Part shown: in pieces, positions 43,117 to 56,387 of the stretch | Layout of the letters: the number at the start of each line of letters is the position of its first letter | How positions within the stretch are numbered: position 1 is the stretch's first letter | Source: Eimeria necatrix | Lineage: Eukaryota > Apicomplexa > Conoidasida > Eucoccidiorida > Eimeriidae | Length of the DNA stretch: 64,000 bases | NCBI RefSeq assembly: GCF_000499385.1 | Contig: NW_013654515.1 | Location: 1 to 64,000, forward strand | Direction: 5' to 3' | The notes under the pieces: model-generated | The model's database searches: none | Seen by the model: only the letters and a program-made list of their open reading frames with translations | Told to the model about the DNA's origin: nothing | Position numbers and translations under genes: made by a program

Positions 43117-46100
43117 TCAATGACTTGCGTCAGGCCTACAGGTGACGCTTTCGGCGCATGCTTTGCGGCAAGCGTCTTCCCTATCCTGTGCCTCGCTTAG
43201 GCGAAGACGGAGAGAGCGCTGCATCTCCTGAACGCTGCCTCCAGCCTCACTTATGATATCTTCTCCCTGCTGCTGCTGCTGACGTTTTTCTGAATGTGGA
43301 GTGACGCAGAGGGTTAGTACGGACCAAGTCCCTTGGCAAGGGCTAGTTCCTACCGGCGGAGACTCTTCATCAGTCGCTTCCAACGCTATTGCTGCTGCAC
43401 CTCCTGTAACCTCAATCAAGTCCGCCGCTGAGGGGCTGAAGTTGTAGTGCATTTCTGTATCTCCCCCTTGAATACACGAATCACTGGGCGCTGCTTTCTG
43501 TTCATTTGTCGGTGGCTTATCCTGCTCTCCTTTTTGCACACGGGCCGATCCAACATGTATGTAGTGTCTCACAAGCTCTGCTGCTGTGTTTGCTGCGGCG
43601 AGTTTGAGTCTGGGATACTTCTGCTGCATAAGATGCTGGCTGAGGCGGGTGAAGACCGCCCACCAGAGCTCTGGCTCCGCAACGGCGCACAAGCAAATCG
43701 AGAGATTTACAAGCACGCTTAGAAGGTTTGAAAGACTCTGAGCAGTTAAACAAAAAAACAAACCGCAGACGCCACACTTCCGCAAAAGTTAAAGTACAGC
43801 AGCTGCGGTATTCCAACGCCGACATCAGAAATGCAATGCTCAAAGTAGAACCTGTAAAAATACCGAAGGCAGCGGAAGCGGAGTAATCGACAACTGCGAT
43901 GGAAATGGGACACCAGGAAATGGAAATGAAAATAACCGACCTGCAAAAAATCAATTTTCAGCTGAATCGAGATCACTTGGTGCCGCACAAACAGATTCAG
44001 TAATTCTGTCACACCGGGATGCCCGTTGTTTTCACTAGTGCTACTGTCGCTTTCGCTGCCCTTCCAGGCGGTGAAAACACAAATGCCTTTGACGCTCAAG
44101 GGGGATGGCAACCTGATCCATGGAGTAGTCGATATTACTGGAGATGCTGAGCCACTCGACTCTGAACCCTCTGAAGCTTCTGAAAGCACACGCGGAAATG
44201 ACAACGCCGGCAACGGCGCTTCATTCCGTAAAGACAGATGCAGGGTTGTCTATGAAGTAGCGGCTGCTGTCAACAAAAGACATACCTGCTGATTCTGCAG
44301 GCTCGTGGCCGTAGTCCACATCTAGTCTGAGGCATAGGTCAGTTTCTATGAAGCGGAGTAGAGCGGTTACGCCGGCTCTGAGGGCACTCTCCTCACGAGA
44401 ATTAAGCTGGTTGCTGGTGCGGCTAACTTGAGACCCCACTGGAAGGGTTTCACTCTGTTTGTTTCCACTGTCTTCTTCTGATGAATTATCTTCGCCGCAC
44501 GGCCCCGCATCCACTCTTTGTAGAACCTACGTCACCCACCATTGCTTCCTAAGCCATAAATTATGAAGCGCAATAACTCAAAGTCAAGTTTCATGAAGCC
44601 ATGATAACCAGCGCAGAGATTTTCATCCAGAAATTCTCCGTTTGAGACCTACAGAATGTACAATGCCGAGGAGGTCGTCAAACGGCTGTGAAGCGCGAGA
44701 AGCACCTGCAACTAAGTGCAGCCACGTGGGGATGTGAGCCACAACTGCGAGCTTGTCTTCAAAGTGCAGACGCAAAAGGCGCTTTGTAATAACAGCAGCG
44801 CTGCCGCTGCATGCGCTGTCTGATTTCGTAGATTCTGCTGCTGCTGCTGTATTTCCAGGACTGGAGAGTCTTTGAAGCAGCAACAACCCGTCAAGGGCAG
44901 CACTTGCGTCTAGGGCGGCAATGTAGAGGGGGGCTGAGCCCTTGAAGGCTGCCTGGCCTTGAAGCAGGCGGCCAGTAACCGCCTCATGCAGCTCTTTAAG
45001 AACTGCTACTTCGTGGACATCGGCAAACTCCCTGCAAAAATAGATAAGGACAGCGGCAAGAAGAGTAGCGTGTGCATCGAATGAAAGTAGAGAGGCCAAA
45101 ACAGCAAAACCTCAAAAGCTCGACAGAAATTTTCACAAGGCTCCAGTAGTAGTCGCCCTCTTCTTTACGGTGCCTATATGGACCCCTAAAATACAACAAA
45201 GAGCAGTGTCTAATGTGAACGTACGATGAGAACCCATCTTTCCACGTGGAAGCGACGAAAGCTGCAATGGTGGAAACAGCGCGACCTGCAGTGAGCCTTT
45301 CTTCTCGCTGTGAGAGGCACAACTGCTCCTTCAGTTTTGCCGCAATAGGTGACAGGTAGCGAGGAATTCCAAACGCGTCCGATGAAGCAACCTCTGTCCA
45401 TAGATCCCTATACACCTCAGAAATAGCTGAGTTGCTGCTGTGACGAAGACAAAAAGCGAGCGCCCCAATGGCTCCACGCAGGTCCGTATTGAACAACTCG
45501 CTGGCCCGCCTGAGGAACCATGAGACAGGCGAAAGGGACAGCAACAATGGCAGCAGCAACACTCTTAGGCAGTAATGCGCGTGCTCGGGAGCGGGATCAT
45601 CGATGTGAAAGTGAGCCACTCGCAGCTTGGTCCGACAGGAAACAAAACACTATGTGCAGGGACACGAAAAAAGGCGATATGGCCGGAGGCATTCAGAACA
45701 TACCTAGAAACATGCAGAAGGGCATTGCCCACGCCAAGCTCCGTCTCTTCTCTCTCCTGAATGTTAAGACAATCAGGCGGCGGTAGCTGCAACAGCTGCT
45801 TCTCCAGAACCTGAATAAAATACAGAAGACCTAACGCACTTCAACTGCAGATGCATAAGCACAAAGGCCCAACGGCAAACAACGGACAGGAGAATGATGC
45901 ACTGACACGCGATGAGTCAAGAAGTGCGTGAATGGCTGCGAAAGCGAGATAGGGACACTGAAACTGGTGATAACCTAAAGCAGGTAGAATAAAATACGGA
46001 GTGGTTGAAGGAGACAGCGGATGAATTTTGGTTGATTTTCAAGCAGAATTCGACGAATAGCTTTTGCAGTCGCCTGCACACTCAACCAGAAGTTTCACCT

Positions 46101-49100
46101 CTTGCACTGCTTGCGCGGTCGCAAACTTGCAGACCACCGAGAATGCTTCGCCTGCAGCCCCTCTGACGGTAGGAGATGGGTCCAGCAAACTGCGGGCGAA
46201 GGCCTTAAGCAAACGCTTAGAATGCATGGACTCTTCAGAAAGCTTGCTGCCCCACTCATCAAACAGCCAGCATACGAAGGAACATACTCCGCATCGACTC
46301 GCCACACCAATACTTCCTCGGAGCTTCTGCAATAGAGGAGGAAGCAGGAGACCTACAACACTCAGGTCCATTTGCCGCGCCTGAGCAAGACAAACACTAG
46401 TAGAGGAGTCTAGTAGAGGAGTCGCAATGAAGAGCAGCGGCAGCCGACAGCCAGTTTAGCCCGCAAACAAGCGCACACCGATTGTGATTCACAGAAGAAG
46501 CACAATGGCAGCAAAAGCACGCAGCACACTGGGGGAGAAGAACGTGTGGTAAAGACTGCAGGAAGATGCTAGGCGGAGAGGGAATAAAACGGCGATATCC
46601 TGAAACGTTTGATGGAAAAACAGGTGATCAAAGAGAAGAGGGGAACATATTCCCATAAGATGACATATGAGAAAGCATACAACGGGAAAAAAAGGTAGGT
46701 GAGAGGATAGGCGCCACGGGAGACAGACACTGTAATGAGTCCTCACTATATCTTTCAGTATCTTGGCCGCCCTGCCCGTTTGTGAGAGGGAAACTCTCGT
46801 TTTTTCGAAATCTTTCTGGGATATCCCATGTAGTTTCTCGGCATGAAATTGGTGGAAGGAGAATGCGCGAGGTTCAAATGCAGCCAAGCCTTCTATTAGA
46901 AACAACACTAGCGGCACCAACCAGTCCTCGTTGCCTCTGCCACTGCTATCACTGCTGTTGCCTGCAGTCGTCTCTATACTTGTGCTGACGCTGCTTCCGG
47001 ACGTATCATTAGGCGCCCTTCTAGAGTGTTTGCGCCTCTGTGCTGCAAAGCAATTGGCGACGCTCTCGCCAAGTACATCTAGACAGAGGATGCGAAGCTG
47101 CACAGAGAACGGAAAAAATGAAAACACTGGCGGATCTACACTAAAACCGTCACCGCAGCAGTCGTTTGCTGAGGCATTGGTATTACAGCGGCATCAGCAT
47201 TTTGCACTACGGTGCCGAAGGGTAGATCTTAGATGGTATTTTCTTCTAGCTGTGCTCCGCATCTTGCCTCTTTGTTTCCCCCGTGAAGCTCGCATATCTT
47301 CTGCAGAAGAGACACCGTAGCCACCAATGGGCTCCCTTCGCAGCATACCTCCACAGTGAGGGCCCTCAAGGCCCTTCCCAGAGAAGCAGCTGCTGATCTA
47401 ACTTCGTCGAAAACATCATCCATACATCGTGCGGCTGACAGCCATAGGTCCGCAAAGTATGGTTCCACTTCAGCCCAGCCATGACCTGGTATGCAAGCGA
47501 AAAAGAATACATGGCAGATCCTCCCAATGACGACTTTCTGACACAGCTTAAAGGCAACAGCAGTCTACGGAGCTACGGTGCCCAAATAATAGCAAGAGGA
47601 GGCTGCGCAGTCATAAGGTGCTCCTGCAGAGCCTTTTGCAGCGACGCTAAGTCAGTTGCGGCGAAGGAGCAATAACAGATGATCCACAAGCCGCAGTAAT
47701 TGCAACGCGCCAAAACTACGTTGCCGGACCCCGCCTAAGTACGTCTGCCCCGGCTTTGCAAGCAGCTTCTCTTAAAAGTTGATTGGGCCCCTGTAAATAC
47801 TTGACAATGTGCTTCACGACTTGTTGCCAAACTGAAAGCCGGGCCTGCTGCTGCTTCTGCTTCTGCCGCAGCGCAAGGATGAAAGCGTTGTGGCTAGCAC
47901 TGGAGTCAGTGAGATCCGCCACCGAGGAGATGCCGTAGGTCGACTGAAAACACAGCGGAGTATGAGCTAAGCTGGCGATGCACGCAACCCAGTAAAAAAG
48001 CTTGAGAAGTACAGGTATGTGAAAATGGGCTGCAAAACCAGACTGACGCAAAACCTAGCGAGAAAGTGATGCGAAGAAAAATGGGCGATTGCGGCCGTGA
48101 TAGCCTCTACCGTTGTTCTGTTTCTGCAATCTCCTGTACCTCTTTGCACATTCCCCCATTTAAGGCTTCATATTCGTAGTGCTTGCCCAGGTATCTCCTG
48201 CCACCTTTGTGTTCTCTATCTCCCTCACGTCTACACAACTCCCTCCTCACTTCGCGGCTGCCTCTGTAGCTCTTCGCTTGCGAAATTGTATCTATTCTCT
48301 GCCATGGCGCCCCTATCTTTCTGTTTGTGCTTATATGTACATATTTATGTATTCTCTGCCTCTGCCCTTTTAGATCGGTGCCCGTCCGTGTATGTGTATA
48401 CGTATTCTGGTTTCAGTCACTGCCTCTTTCTGTGTCTCTGCCGCTGCTCCGTGTCACCTTGCCTGTGCAAGCATCTCCACAACCTCTCTCAGAGGCGCCG
48501 TTGGATGCCAAAAGTATACGGAGAGGCCAAATAAAAGAGGCAGTGGACAGCAGTACATCAGAGCTGACACCTGACTTTCCACCAACATCACTTCTAGTTC
48601 CTCTGCCGCAGATCGCGATACAGCTCCCTCTGTGGCGCTTCCTGATTGCAGTTGTTCGGCTACTGCAGCTGAACCCGTATCTGCATGAATTGTTGCCGGA
48701 TTAGGTCCAGCAGCGTCTTCTGCAGTGTTGTTGGGGCCCAGAAGCAAACGTTGTCTAAGACGTGGGAGACAGAACGCCGGAGTAGAGACATCGCATGCGG
48801 CAACGCACAGAGGCTCCACAAACAGGGGTGGAAGGGGTTGGTCTAGCAGTGCATATACAGCTGCCACATGTCCGGCATCTTTCGCTGTCTGAAGCAGCAG
48901 GCGCAGCAGCCTAGATCTCGCCAAGCCTCCATCCGTGTCTCGCAGCTCCGCTGAAGCGGACCACGGTCCGTCCTTTGATTCCTCTTTCCCACTGTCTTTG
49001 CTGTCTTTCGGTTGCTGCTGCTTAACAGAGAAGCCTTGCATCTTCAAAACGTGCTCATTGGGACCAGTGGAAATACGGGAGCCAACGTGAAGAGAAAGCT

Positions 49101-52100
49101 CGTGTAGCAGAACATCACGCGCCGGCTTGCCTCCTAGTGCGTGTGCTGCCGTTGCGGCTGTTGCTCCAGAATTCGTAGCAGCAGTTTCTGAGGCAGCTGG
49201 TGAAGGCCGGCTAGCTGTCACTGTTCCTGGTATGCATGCGGCAAGAAGGCAGCGGCTTAGTCCCCTCCAGGCACAGTGGCCCACAAACGTATCAGCGTCC
49301 CCTACTCTTGACAGAAACACTCGCTGCAGTGGCAGCAGCACCGCAGCAATTTCTGGCAAGTGCCTTGCATGCAAAAGCACTGCCGAAAGCCAGCAAACCG
49401 CAGAACTGGAAGCTCTTCGCCACAAAGACACTCTCATATCTGGGGATGCAAAGACTAAACGGACGAGGCCTTCGTCGATGCCACTCGACGCGGCTGAGGC
49501 TATTGCAGCGTCAATCGCTGCTGCTGCCGCTTTTTCATCTTCTCCAGTTGCTGATTTCTTGCCAGCTGAGAATGCTTCTGGCTGCTGGAGCCGTGCTAGC
49601 TCCACCATCATAAGCAATACTTGTTTCACCTCGCCTGATAAGACTGTGCTTTCCTCACGTTGCGCGCCTTCTATCTGTGCTATTCCTGTTGCTTTGTGCA
49701 TGCGGTGAAGGTCGAGCAGTAGCCGCACCATTGCAAGAGCCCCTGCAGAACGAAGTGGCGGAGCAACGAGAGGCGCCGTCTCAAAAAGACTCTTGAGAGC
49801 ACGATTATAGGGCCCGCGCCATCCGGCCTCTTTGCTTTCGCTGTTGCTGCTGCTGATCATACAGGCATTCGCTGCTGAAATGCTGGCTAGAGAAGCAACT
49901 GACTGCAGCGAGGAATGCAGCACTAGAAGGCCAGTTCGTTGCGAGGCATCTGAATGACACAAGATTCACACGAACAGTACCGCAGTGCCAGAATAACCGC
50001 AACGCCCTGCAGGAACCGGGCCGTATTGCAGCAACTGCAATTGTAGCAGCACGCGTCAGGTCTACAGGGCAATCGCCGCTACCTTTCTGGAACAGTTTGA
50101 CTCACTTGCGGCTGGAAGCAGCATTCCTGTCTCCGAAGCGACACAACGACGCAGACTAGACTTGGATACAGTGACTAAAAGGGACAGCAAAGAGTCAATG
50201 GCTGCAATGTCACGGCCTTCGCACTGGTCCTGGGTTTCCTGCTCTTGTTCCTGCCGAAGCTGCTGCTGTATTTCACTTGAGGACAACAGCACAGCCAGTA
50301 GAGAGGGTGAATAACACCTGAGAGCTTGCGATAGCGCCTCTAAGCTGCAAAGCAGCAGCGCATCTGCCCAGGGTTGTGCGTACACCGCAAAATCAGTGAT
50401 TTGGCGCTGTTGCTGATGGGATTGCTGTTGCGAAAAAGTTGCTTTAGCGCAGTCTTTCCCACAATACGCGGTGGTCCAGAGGCTGAAGTGCTGTAACAAA
50501 GCTGAGACTGCCTGAGCCACTACGTCCCTGTCTGCGCTGCTGCTGCTGATGCTGCTGCTAGCACCGCCCTCTGCAGCAGAAAATATGCAGCCCGTGACAA
50601 CTAGGCTCCCAGCAAGCTCCCCAGGTGCTGGCAGCCTGTGCATCTGTTCTTGTTGATGCTCGTGGGACTGTGCAGGCAGTTGCCAGTGCTGCTCCACTTG
50701 TCCCTTGAGCCTGAGGTACAGTGCATCAGAGGGGTCGCTTTGGTGTTGCAACTGTTGTGGAATCACTGCGAAGAGTTCATTTTGCTCCAGCTGATGTACG
50801 CCAGAGGTGGCCCCTGTAAGAAACGGAAGGAATGCTTTAAGAAGGCCGCCGTGTCCGGATGCATCTTCGCTTTTCTGCAGTTCTTGCTGCTGTTTTTCCT
50901 TCTGCTGCTGCACTGTATAAGCCATACAACACAACAAATTAGCTGCAGCCCTGCGCGCGTCTTCTCGTGTTTGCTGCGCCTCCTCTCGAGCTTTTCCGGG
51001 CTTTTTTGCAGCTGGAGAATTAGCAGCGATAGAAGTTGTATCCAGTGAAAGCGTAAGAGGTGCGAACAACACCGAAGAAAGCAGCACAGGCACTTGCACA
51101 GAGAGAAGTGACAACAAAGATGCTGTTGGCTCTCCCATCTGCCACGGCTCGCGTTGCTGCCACCTGAGAAGTCCCATCCAGCACCGACAAAACGTACACC
51201 GCATTGATGCTTCAACTGCTTCATCGGGGTGTTTAGCCACCAGAAGAGGCAGTAGGAGCGACGCAAAAGAGCGCATGACCTCCAGCCCAAGCTCTGTGCT
51301 TTCTGCATCAGCCCTTGACTCTTCCTTTGAGGTCAAGCGCAATTTCTTGAGGGGTAAATCTGCCACGGTTGCTGTTGATGCAGATGCTGCACCTGCTGTT
51401 CTTGTTGGTGCGTCCTCTTCTCCTGTTTGCTGGTGCTCAGTTTGTTGGTGTTGTTGCCTCTCTGTTCTCATGCATGCACGGAGCTGAAGCTCGTCATGCA
51501 ACAGACTTGCGAGGCGTTTGGCAAGAGGCAACATGATCTCTGCTACTTGTTCTACAGACGTGTTGGCCGCTGCAGCAAGTTGCTGCTGCACCACGCGAGG
51601 TTCCACAGACAGAGGTGAGAAAAAGGGCTGCTGCAACCCTGAAGGCTTTTCAGTTTGGCAGGGCTTCTGCCCACAAAAGCCCAGGCGTGGGAGAGAGAAA
51701 CGCAGGAGCGTGCTAAATGATGGGGCCTCCCGGCGTGCACATTGCTGCAGCAGATCTCTTGCAGTCTCGGCCACAGAAATCTCCTTTGATGTGCCGCTGC
51801 CACGAGCGCTTCTGGAGACTGGAGTAGTGCAGCTTAAACAGATCATGCAGTAAAAGCTGCAGAAAAATGCACCATCGCACAGCTCCGAATCATACAACTT
51901 CGTGGTGGCGATGATGCTGTATGCATCGTCGTTCAGCCTCTGCCAATGCTTCGGCTTACCTGTGGCCAGGGTGGTACGTGGGGAAGGCCTTTGTTGCAAG
52001 CCGCAGGGCTTCCTGAAGCAGCAGCTGTTGAGACACTGCGAAACTTGGGGAAGCGTTGTCTTCGTCTGTCTCACTAGGCGACTGACTTTCTGCATTCTTG

Positions 52101-55100
52101 TTGGCTGCTTCGGTTTCTCCGGTTGCTGCTGGGGGGCTTAGCCATAGAGCGAAGGTCCAGTCAATTAAGCAGATGAGCTGTTTCTCGAGATAGTCGTGTT
52201 GCTGCTGCAACTGCTGAATCAGTGGTTTTTCTTGCAACATTTCCGCTCGATCCTGCAAGGCCTCTCTGAGGGCGCTTAGGCGCCCAGCCAACCAATCTCC
52301 ACAACTGCGCAAAGCCTGAAGAACTGAAGGGGTTGTTGGGTTATCCATAACAGCGCTAAGAGAAAGGGCTGCGGAGGCCGCACGTCTTCTTTGAGATTGT
52401 GTCTTTGCTCCTTTTTGCTGTGCATCAGCCTCAACAGCTCGGGGCAGAAGCAGCAGCAGCTGCTGGAGTAGCTGCAGCATTCCTTCGGTCACAGCCGACG
52501 AAAAGGACACACTCCAAGAGCTGTCGTGTTCCTCTTCCAGCATCACAGAGCAGCTGCCGTCCTTGCAGCTGTTAACATCGTTAACATCGGTACCTTCCCA
52601 GCGGCGTGGAACGGGATTAAAAGGACAGACACGACAGGCAGTGGAGACTGCTTCCAACAGGGGAGGGAGCAGCTCGCGAGTTGCTGGCTGCAACAGTAGT
52701 TCTGCTGCAGAACGAGGACGTAGGCGTGGGGAGAGTATCTCTTGGCTGAGCTGATAGACGAGATCTGGTGACACTACAGCGTCGGAAGAAAATACTGCAA
52801 CAGAGCACCGCATGAATTGTTGCAGCAGCAACTCGGCACCACTAAGCGTGTTGCTGCTACCCACAGCGCTAGCACCGTCAGTAGCAACAGGCTCCATAAA
52901 GTCAGCAGCAAGAAGCTCTGAAGCTGGAGGTGCCGCAACCAGCAACAGCTGCTCAAGAGCTCGGGCGAAGAAATCCAAAAGCAAACACCCCACGCGTGCT
53001 GTTGAGGGACAGAGAAGCTTGTGTTCCAGTAGCTGTTGCTGTGATAATTCTTCTACTCCTCTGGGCTTTGGTGCATTTGCGTGCGCATCGCAGCAGAACC
53101 ATTTCTGAAGACGGAGACACCATTGCAGTAAGGACAGTGCGGCACTAAAGCGGGCTGTAGGCTGTCCTGTACTATTCCCCCATTGTAGCGCCTGCTGCAG
53201 CAATCCCAAGGCTTCCCACTGCAGCTGCAGCACAGCAAGGCAGTGCCTCGTTTCAGCTGATGCTCGACTTCTCCCCAGCTGCTGCAAGAGCTTCTGCAAC
53301 GTTTTGGTGGGAAGCGGGCCCCGAGTTTCCTGTGTGGCGGAACTTGTGCGAACAGGCAGCAGAGGCGGACGCTGCTGCTGCAGCCGCTGCAGCGGACGAA
53401 GAAGAGCCAAGTCGAACAGAAGCTGCAGCAACAACTCGTCGTCTGCGTTGCTCTGCGTCCAGTCCACACATCACGGCAGCTTCTGCTTGTTCAGCAAGTG
53501 GAACTGCTACTGGTGCACCTCTGTGTCACTTTCTTGGTTTTGATCTATCTCACCCCACAAAGCGGCATCGCTAGCAGCAGCAGCGGTGTCGCGTTGGCTG
53601 GCTTACCCAGCTGTGGGGTTCCCAAACACAAAAGCTATAGAAGAACAGGTATTATTACGGAATAAATTGACGCTAGCGGGCGCGGAAGCAAAGAAGAAAG
53701 TGACTGCATCGGGGTTGTCAGCATCTAGGGAAGCAGCAGCGCTCACCGCCGAAGCAAGGCGCGTCAAGGTAGTTGTACAGGGATCTGAAATGGAGGCAAA
53801 GGGCGCGCAGCTACCCAAAATTATTGGCGCAAGCATTACTGGGGGTAGGATTATCTTTTCCGTTTGTTCCGTTTTCGTTGGTGTTGTTGTTCGTGTCGAC
53901 TCTTCCAAACCTGTCACTGTCGCTTCCTCTGACTCATTGAGCGCTGCTTTAGTTTCGGCAGCAGCAGCTGCCGCTGCCCTAGATGATTCTGCAACTTTCT
54001 CGTCTGCAACATCAGCAGCCTGAGTGGCTTCCGTCAGCAGTTTCACAGCTCGGGTTTGCTGAAGAACTAACTCTTGTCGCGACATTCTACACCCGTTCAC
54101 CCACAGCTTCACTATCCCTGCAGGCAAGCCTCTACCCTCTCCTTCAGCAATTGTTGCTGTTGTCTGTTGTGATGGCGCTCCATTTGCAGCTTCTCCTGGT
54201 CGACAGGCTGACTCCTGCGACCCAAGAACACTAACGAAGCCGCAGCAAACTGATGAGCCGATCTTTCCCCTGTACGATTGGCGCCGTCTTTCCTGTTCTC
54301 GCTTGTGCAAGGCCGTTAAGTCAATGCTTTGCACCACGCGCAAGGCCATTTTCTGGAGCAGCTGCTTCTGCTGCGCGTCTGCTGCTGCAGCTGTCGTGCC
54401 AGACCCCCCGTCCAGCAGCAGCAACTCACAGATGGCCAGTAATGCTGCGAGGTAGGACGAGGAAGGCTTGCTGTAACAAGGATATCTGCTGATGTCGTTG
54501 CTGCTAGCTGTTGCAGCGGATCTGACTAAAAGTACCTCCGTTTTCTCTGCAGCCAGAGCCTTGAGGACGCGCACTCCCATGGAGTTGCTGCTGCGATTGC
54601 TACTGCTGCTTTTCTGCCGTAGCGTCTGTATGACTTGGTTAGCTGTGAGGCACTCCAGAAGCAGCAAGAGCATTTTGGGGTAACTAGTAGTAGTCCACTT
54701 GTCGAAGTTGTTTAGCAGCTGCAAACCGAGAGAGCAAAGGTCCTCCGGGGTGCTGCGGGCCGCAGCAACGGAGAGAAACAGAGGTATTACGCCTCTGACA
54801 ACAGACAAGTTGCTGAGCCGTATAGGTGGGAGCTGCAGCTGTTTCAGGTGCTGCTCCAGCAGCTCCTGCTTCTTGCCTGTGAGCTGCTGTTCTTCTGCTG
54901 CAGCAAGGAAAGACAGAAGCTCTCCGGCTGGCACGGGCACCGCTGGTGCTTCTTTAACCCGACGGAGGCAGCTGTTGACAATACTTATGACCTGCATAGA
55001 CACATGAATAGTATAACGCTCCTTCTGTGACGCACTACGCAGCAATGTATGCTGCTCCTGCTGTGACACACTACACAGCAACGACTACTCGGAAGCTGCG

Positions 55101-55444
55101 GTTGCCGCTGCAGCGGTTCCCCGTACTGTGACTGCAGCTGCAGCAGTTCCTTAGGCTAAGACTGCGCGAAAGTGACTGCAGGTGCAACATCATATTACGC
55201 TGTGGCCGCTTGCCTTCGGCAGGGAAGCTGGGGGACAAGTCATTAGCTCCAGTATCACGCGCGGCAGCAGCTTCTTCAGGACTGAGACAAGCGACTCGTC
55301 GCTGCACAGGCTGAGACGCAGTGCCGTCTGCTCGTACTCAGCATGTTTCTGCTGAAGTGCATTGCCGCTGTTTGCTGCAGCAGCAGCAGCTGCTGCTGCT
55401 GCAGCTCCTGCGGTCTGTGCTGGATCCATCGGGAGAAACGGCAT
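43117..55444 (-). CDS. ECM29-like proteasome adaptor/scaffold, about 15 exons
   Basis: HEAT-repeat protein that binds and remodels the 26S proteasome. Phase-consistent exons: 55444-55214, 54991-53607, about 53450-51960, 51856-50106, 49949-48571, 47943-47730, 47485-47349, 47097-46747, 46380-46099, 45810-45704, about 45563-45225, 45031-44653, 44526-44286, 44179-43941 and 43668-43117; about 3,025 residues. The start (ALRLSLCSDESLVSVLKKLL) corresponds to the opening helices of ECM29. The C-terminal half follows the family closely from memory: YFADLWLSAARCMDDVFDEV, LDVLGESVAN, VPLVLFLIEGLAAFEPRAFS, MDLSVVGLLLPPLLQKLRGS, VASRCGVCSFVCWL, LLDPSPTVRGAAGEAFSVVC, VYRDLWTEVASSDAFGIPRY. The protein is about 1,200 residues longer than human ECM29 because of Gln/Ala/Ser-rich insertions in the N-terminal and middle HEAT regions. 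The junctions at 53450 and 45563 are uncertain; intron 1 probably begins GC. Confidence 0.85.
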
Positions 55445-56387
55445 GCAGTTGGCTCACACAGCCTCCTCCATAGGCGTAGCATCAATTGTGGTATACAATA
55501 CGTTAGTTACGATTCAATTTCGAAGCTTATGATCTCCGTCAATGGCAAACGGCAAGCCATTTACGTTGAGTGACACTTGCGCTAGCGCTCCGTCTCGTCA
55601 GTAGTCAACACTACTTCCTCTTCCAGCAAGTTACTGACCCGGCCTCACCCCAAACAATAAAACATAACGAGTAGAAGGTATCTGGTTTTCTTCCACACTA
55701 CACTACTGCTTCCACTGTGTCGGCCGCTGCCGAACACATGCAGCCCCGGCACAGCAATGTCCTTCTTAGCATAATATGAAATTTCTTCCGGCTAGTTTTG
55801 GCTTATGCTTACCACATGGATTTTTATCCGTGCGCTGTTTTCTCTAAAGGCCCCTCAATTAGACGAAGGAGCACTAAGCGAGGTTATTTAGTGCGGGAAG
55901 GAAGCAACGCAGATGCGTGTACTCGAGAAATTAGCCCCGTAGATGCAGGAATACCTATTGTGCAGTGCGCATCCTTTCTTCCCAGCTGGCTTGTATTCGA
56001 TACTTGGTCGTTCCTTTCCCCGCACGGCTCTTGGCGCTGCTCAACAACATCACCGGGGGCGAACGCCTCGGCAAATCTTGCGTTTGCCACCAACTCGCAT
56101 TTTCAAGACAAAAACAGCCAAAGAAACGGCGGAAATGCCCCATCGTTTGCTATTCCTGGCAGCAAAAGCTGCAATGCACTAGGTCACAGTATGATTGGGT
56201 GCCCTCTGCTGCGACGTGTCTCATGCGGTAGCCGGATGGGCTCCAACTCCACAAGAAACAGCAACAGTAAGACGGCCACCACATGAAATTTTCGGGACGT
56301 TCGGGCTGCATGTAGCTGGCTTGACGGAGCACCAAGTCTCGCACGGACGTCAAAGGCGTAGAGAAGCAGCGACACACATATCAGCCA
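55445..56387. promoter_or_regulatory. divergent upstream region of ECM29-like and DTW-domain genes
   Basis: 943 bases between head-to-head start codons. A plus-strand ORF 55798-56286 (162 codons, no domain, low-confidence) lies inside; it could be an upstream exon or a leader ORF. Promoter function is inferred from position only. Confidence 0.35.

Noticed and set aside
47500..47655. A coding-like piece (SLQKALQEHLMTAQPPLAII) inside an ECM29 intron
   Set aside because: It has a fair acceptor but its only donor gives the wrong phase, and the family sequence runs smoothly from the exon ending at 47730 to the one starting at 47485 without it.
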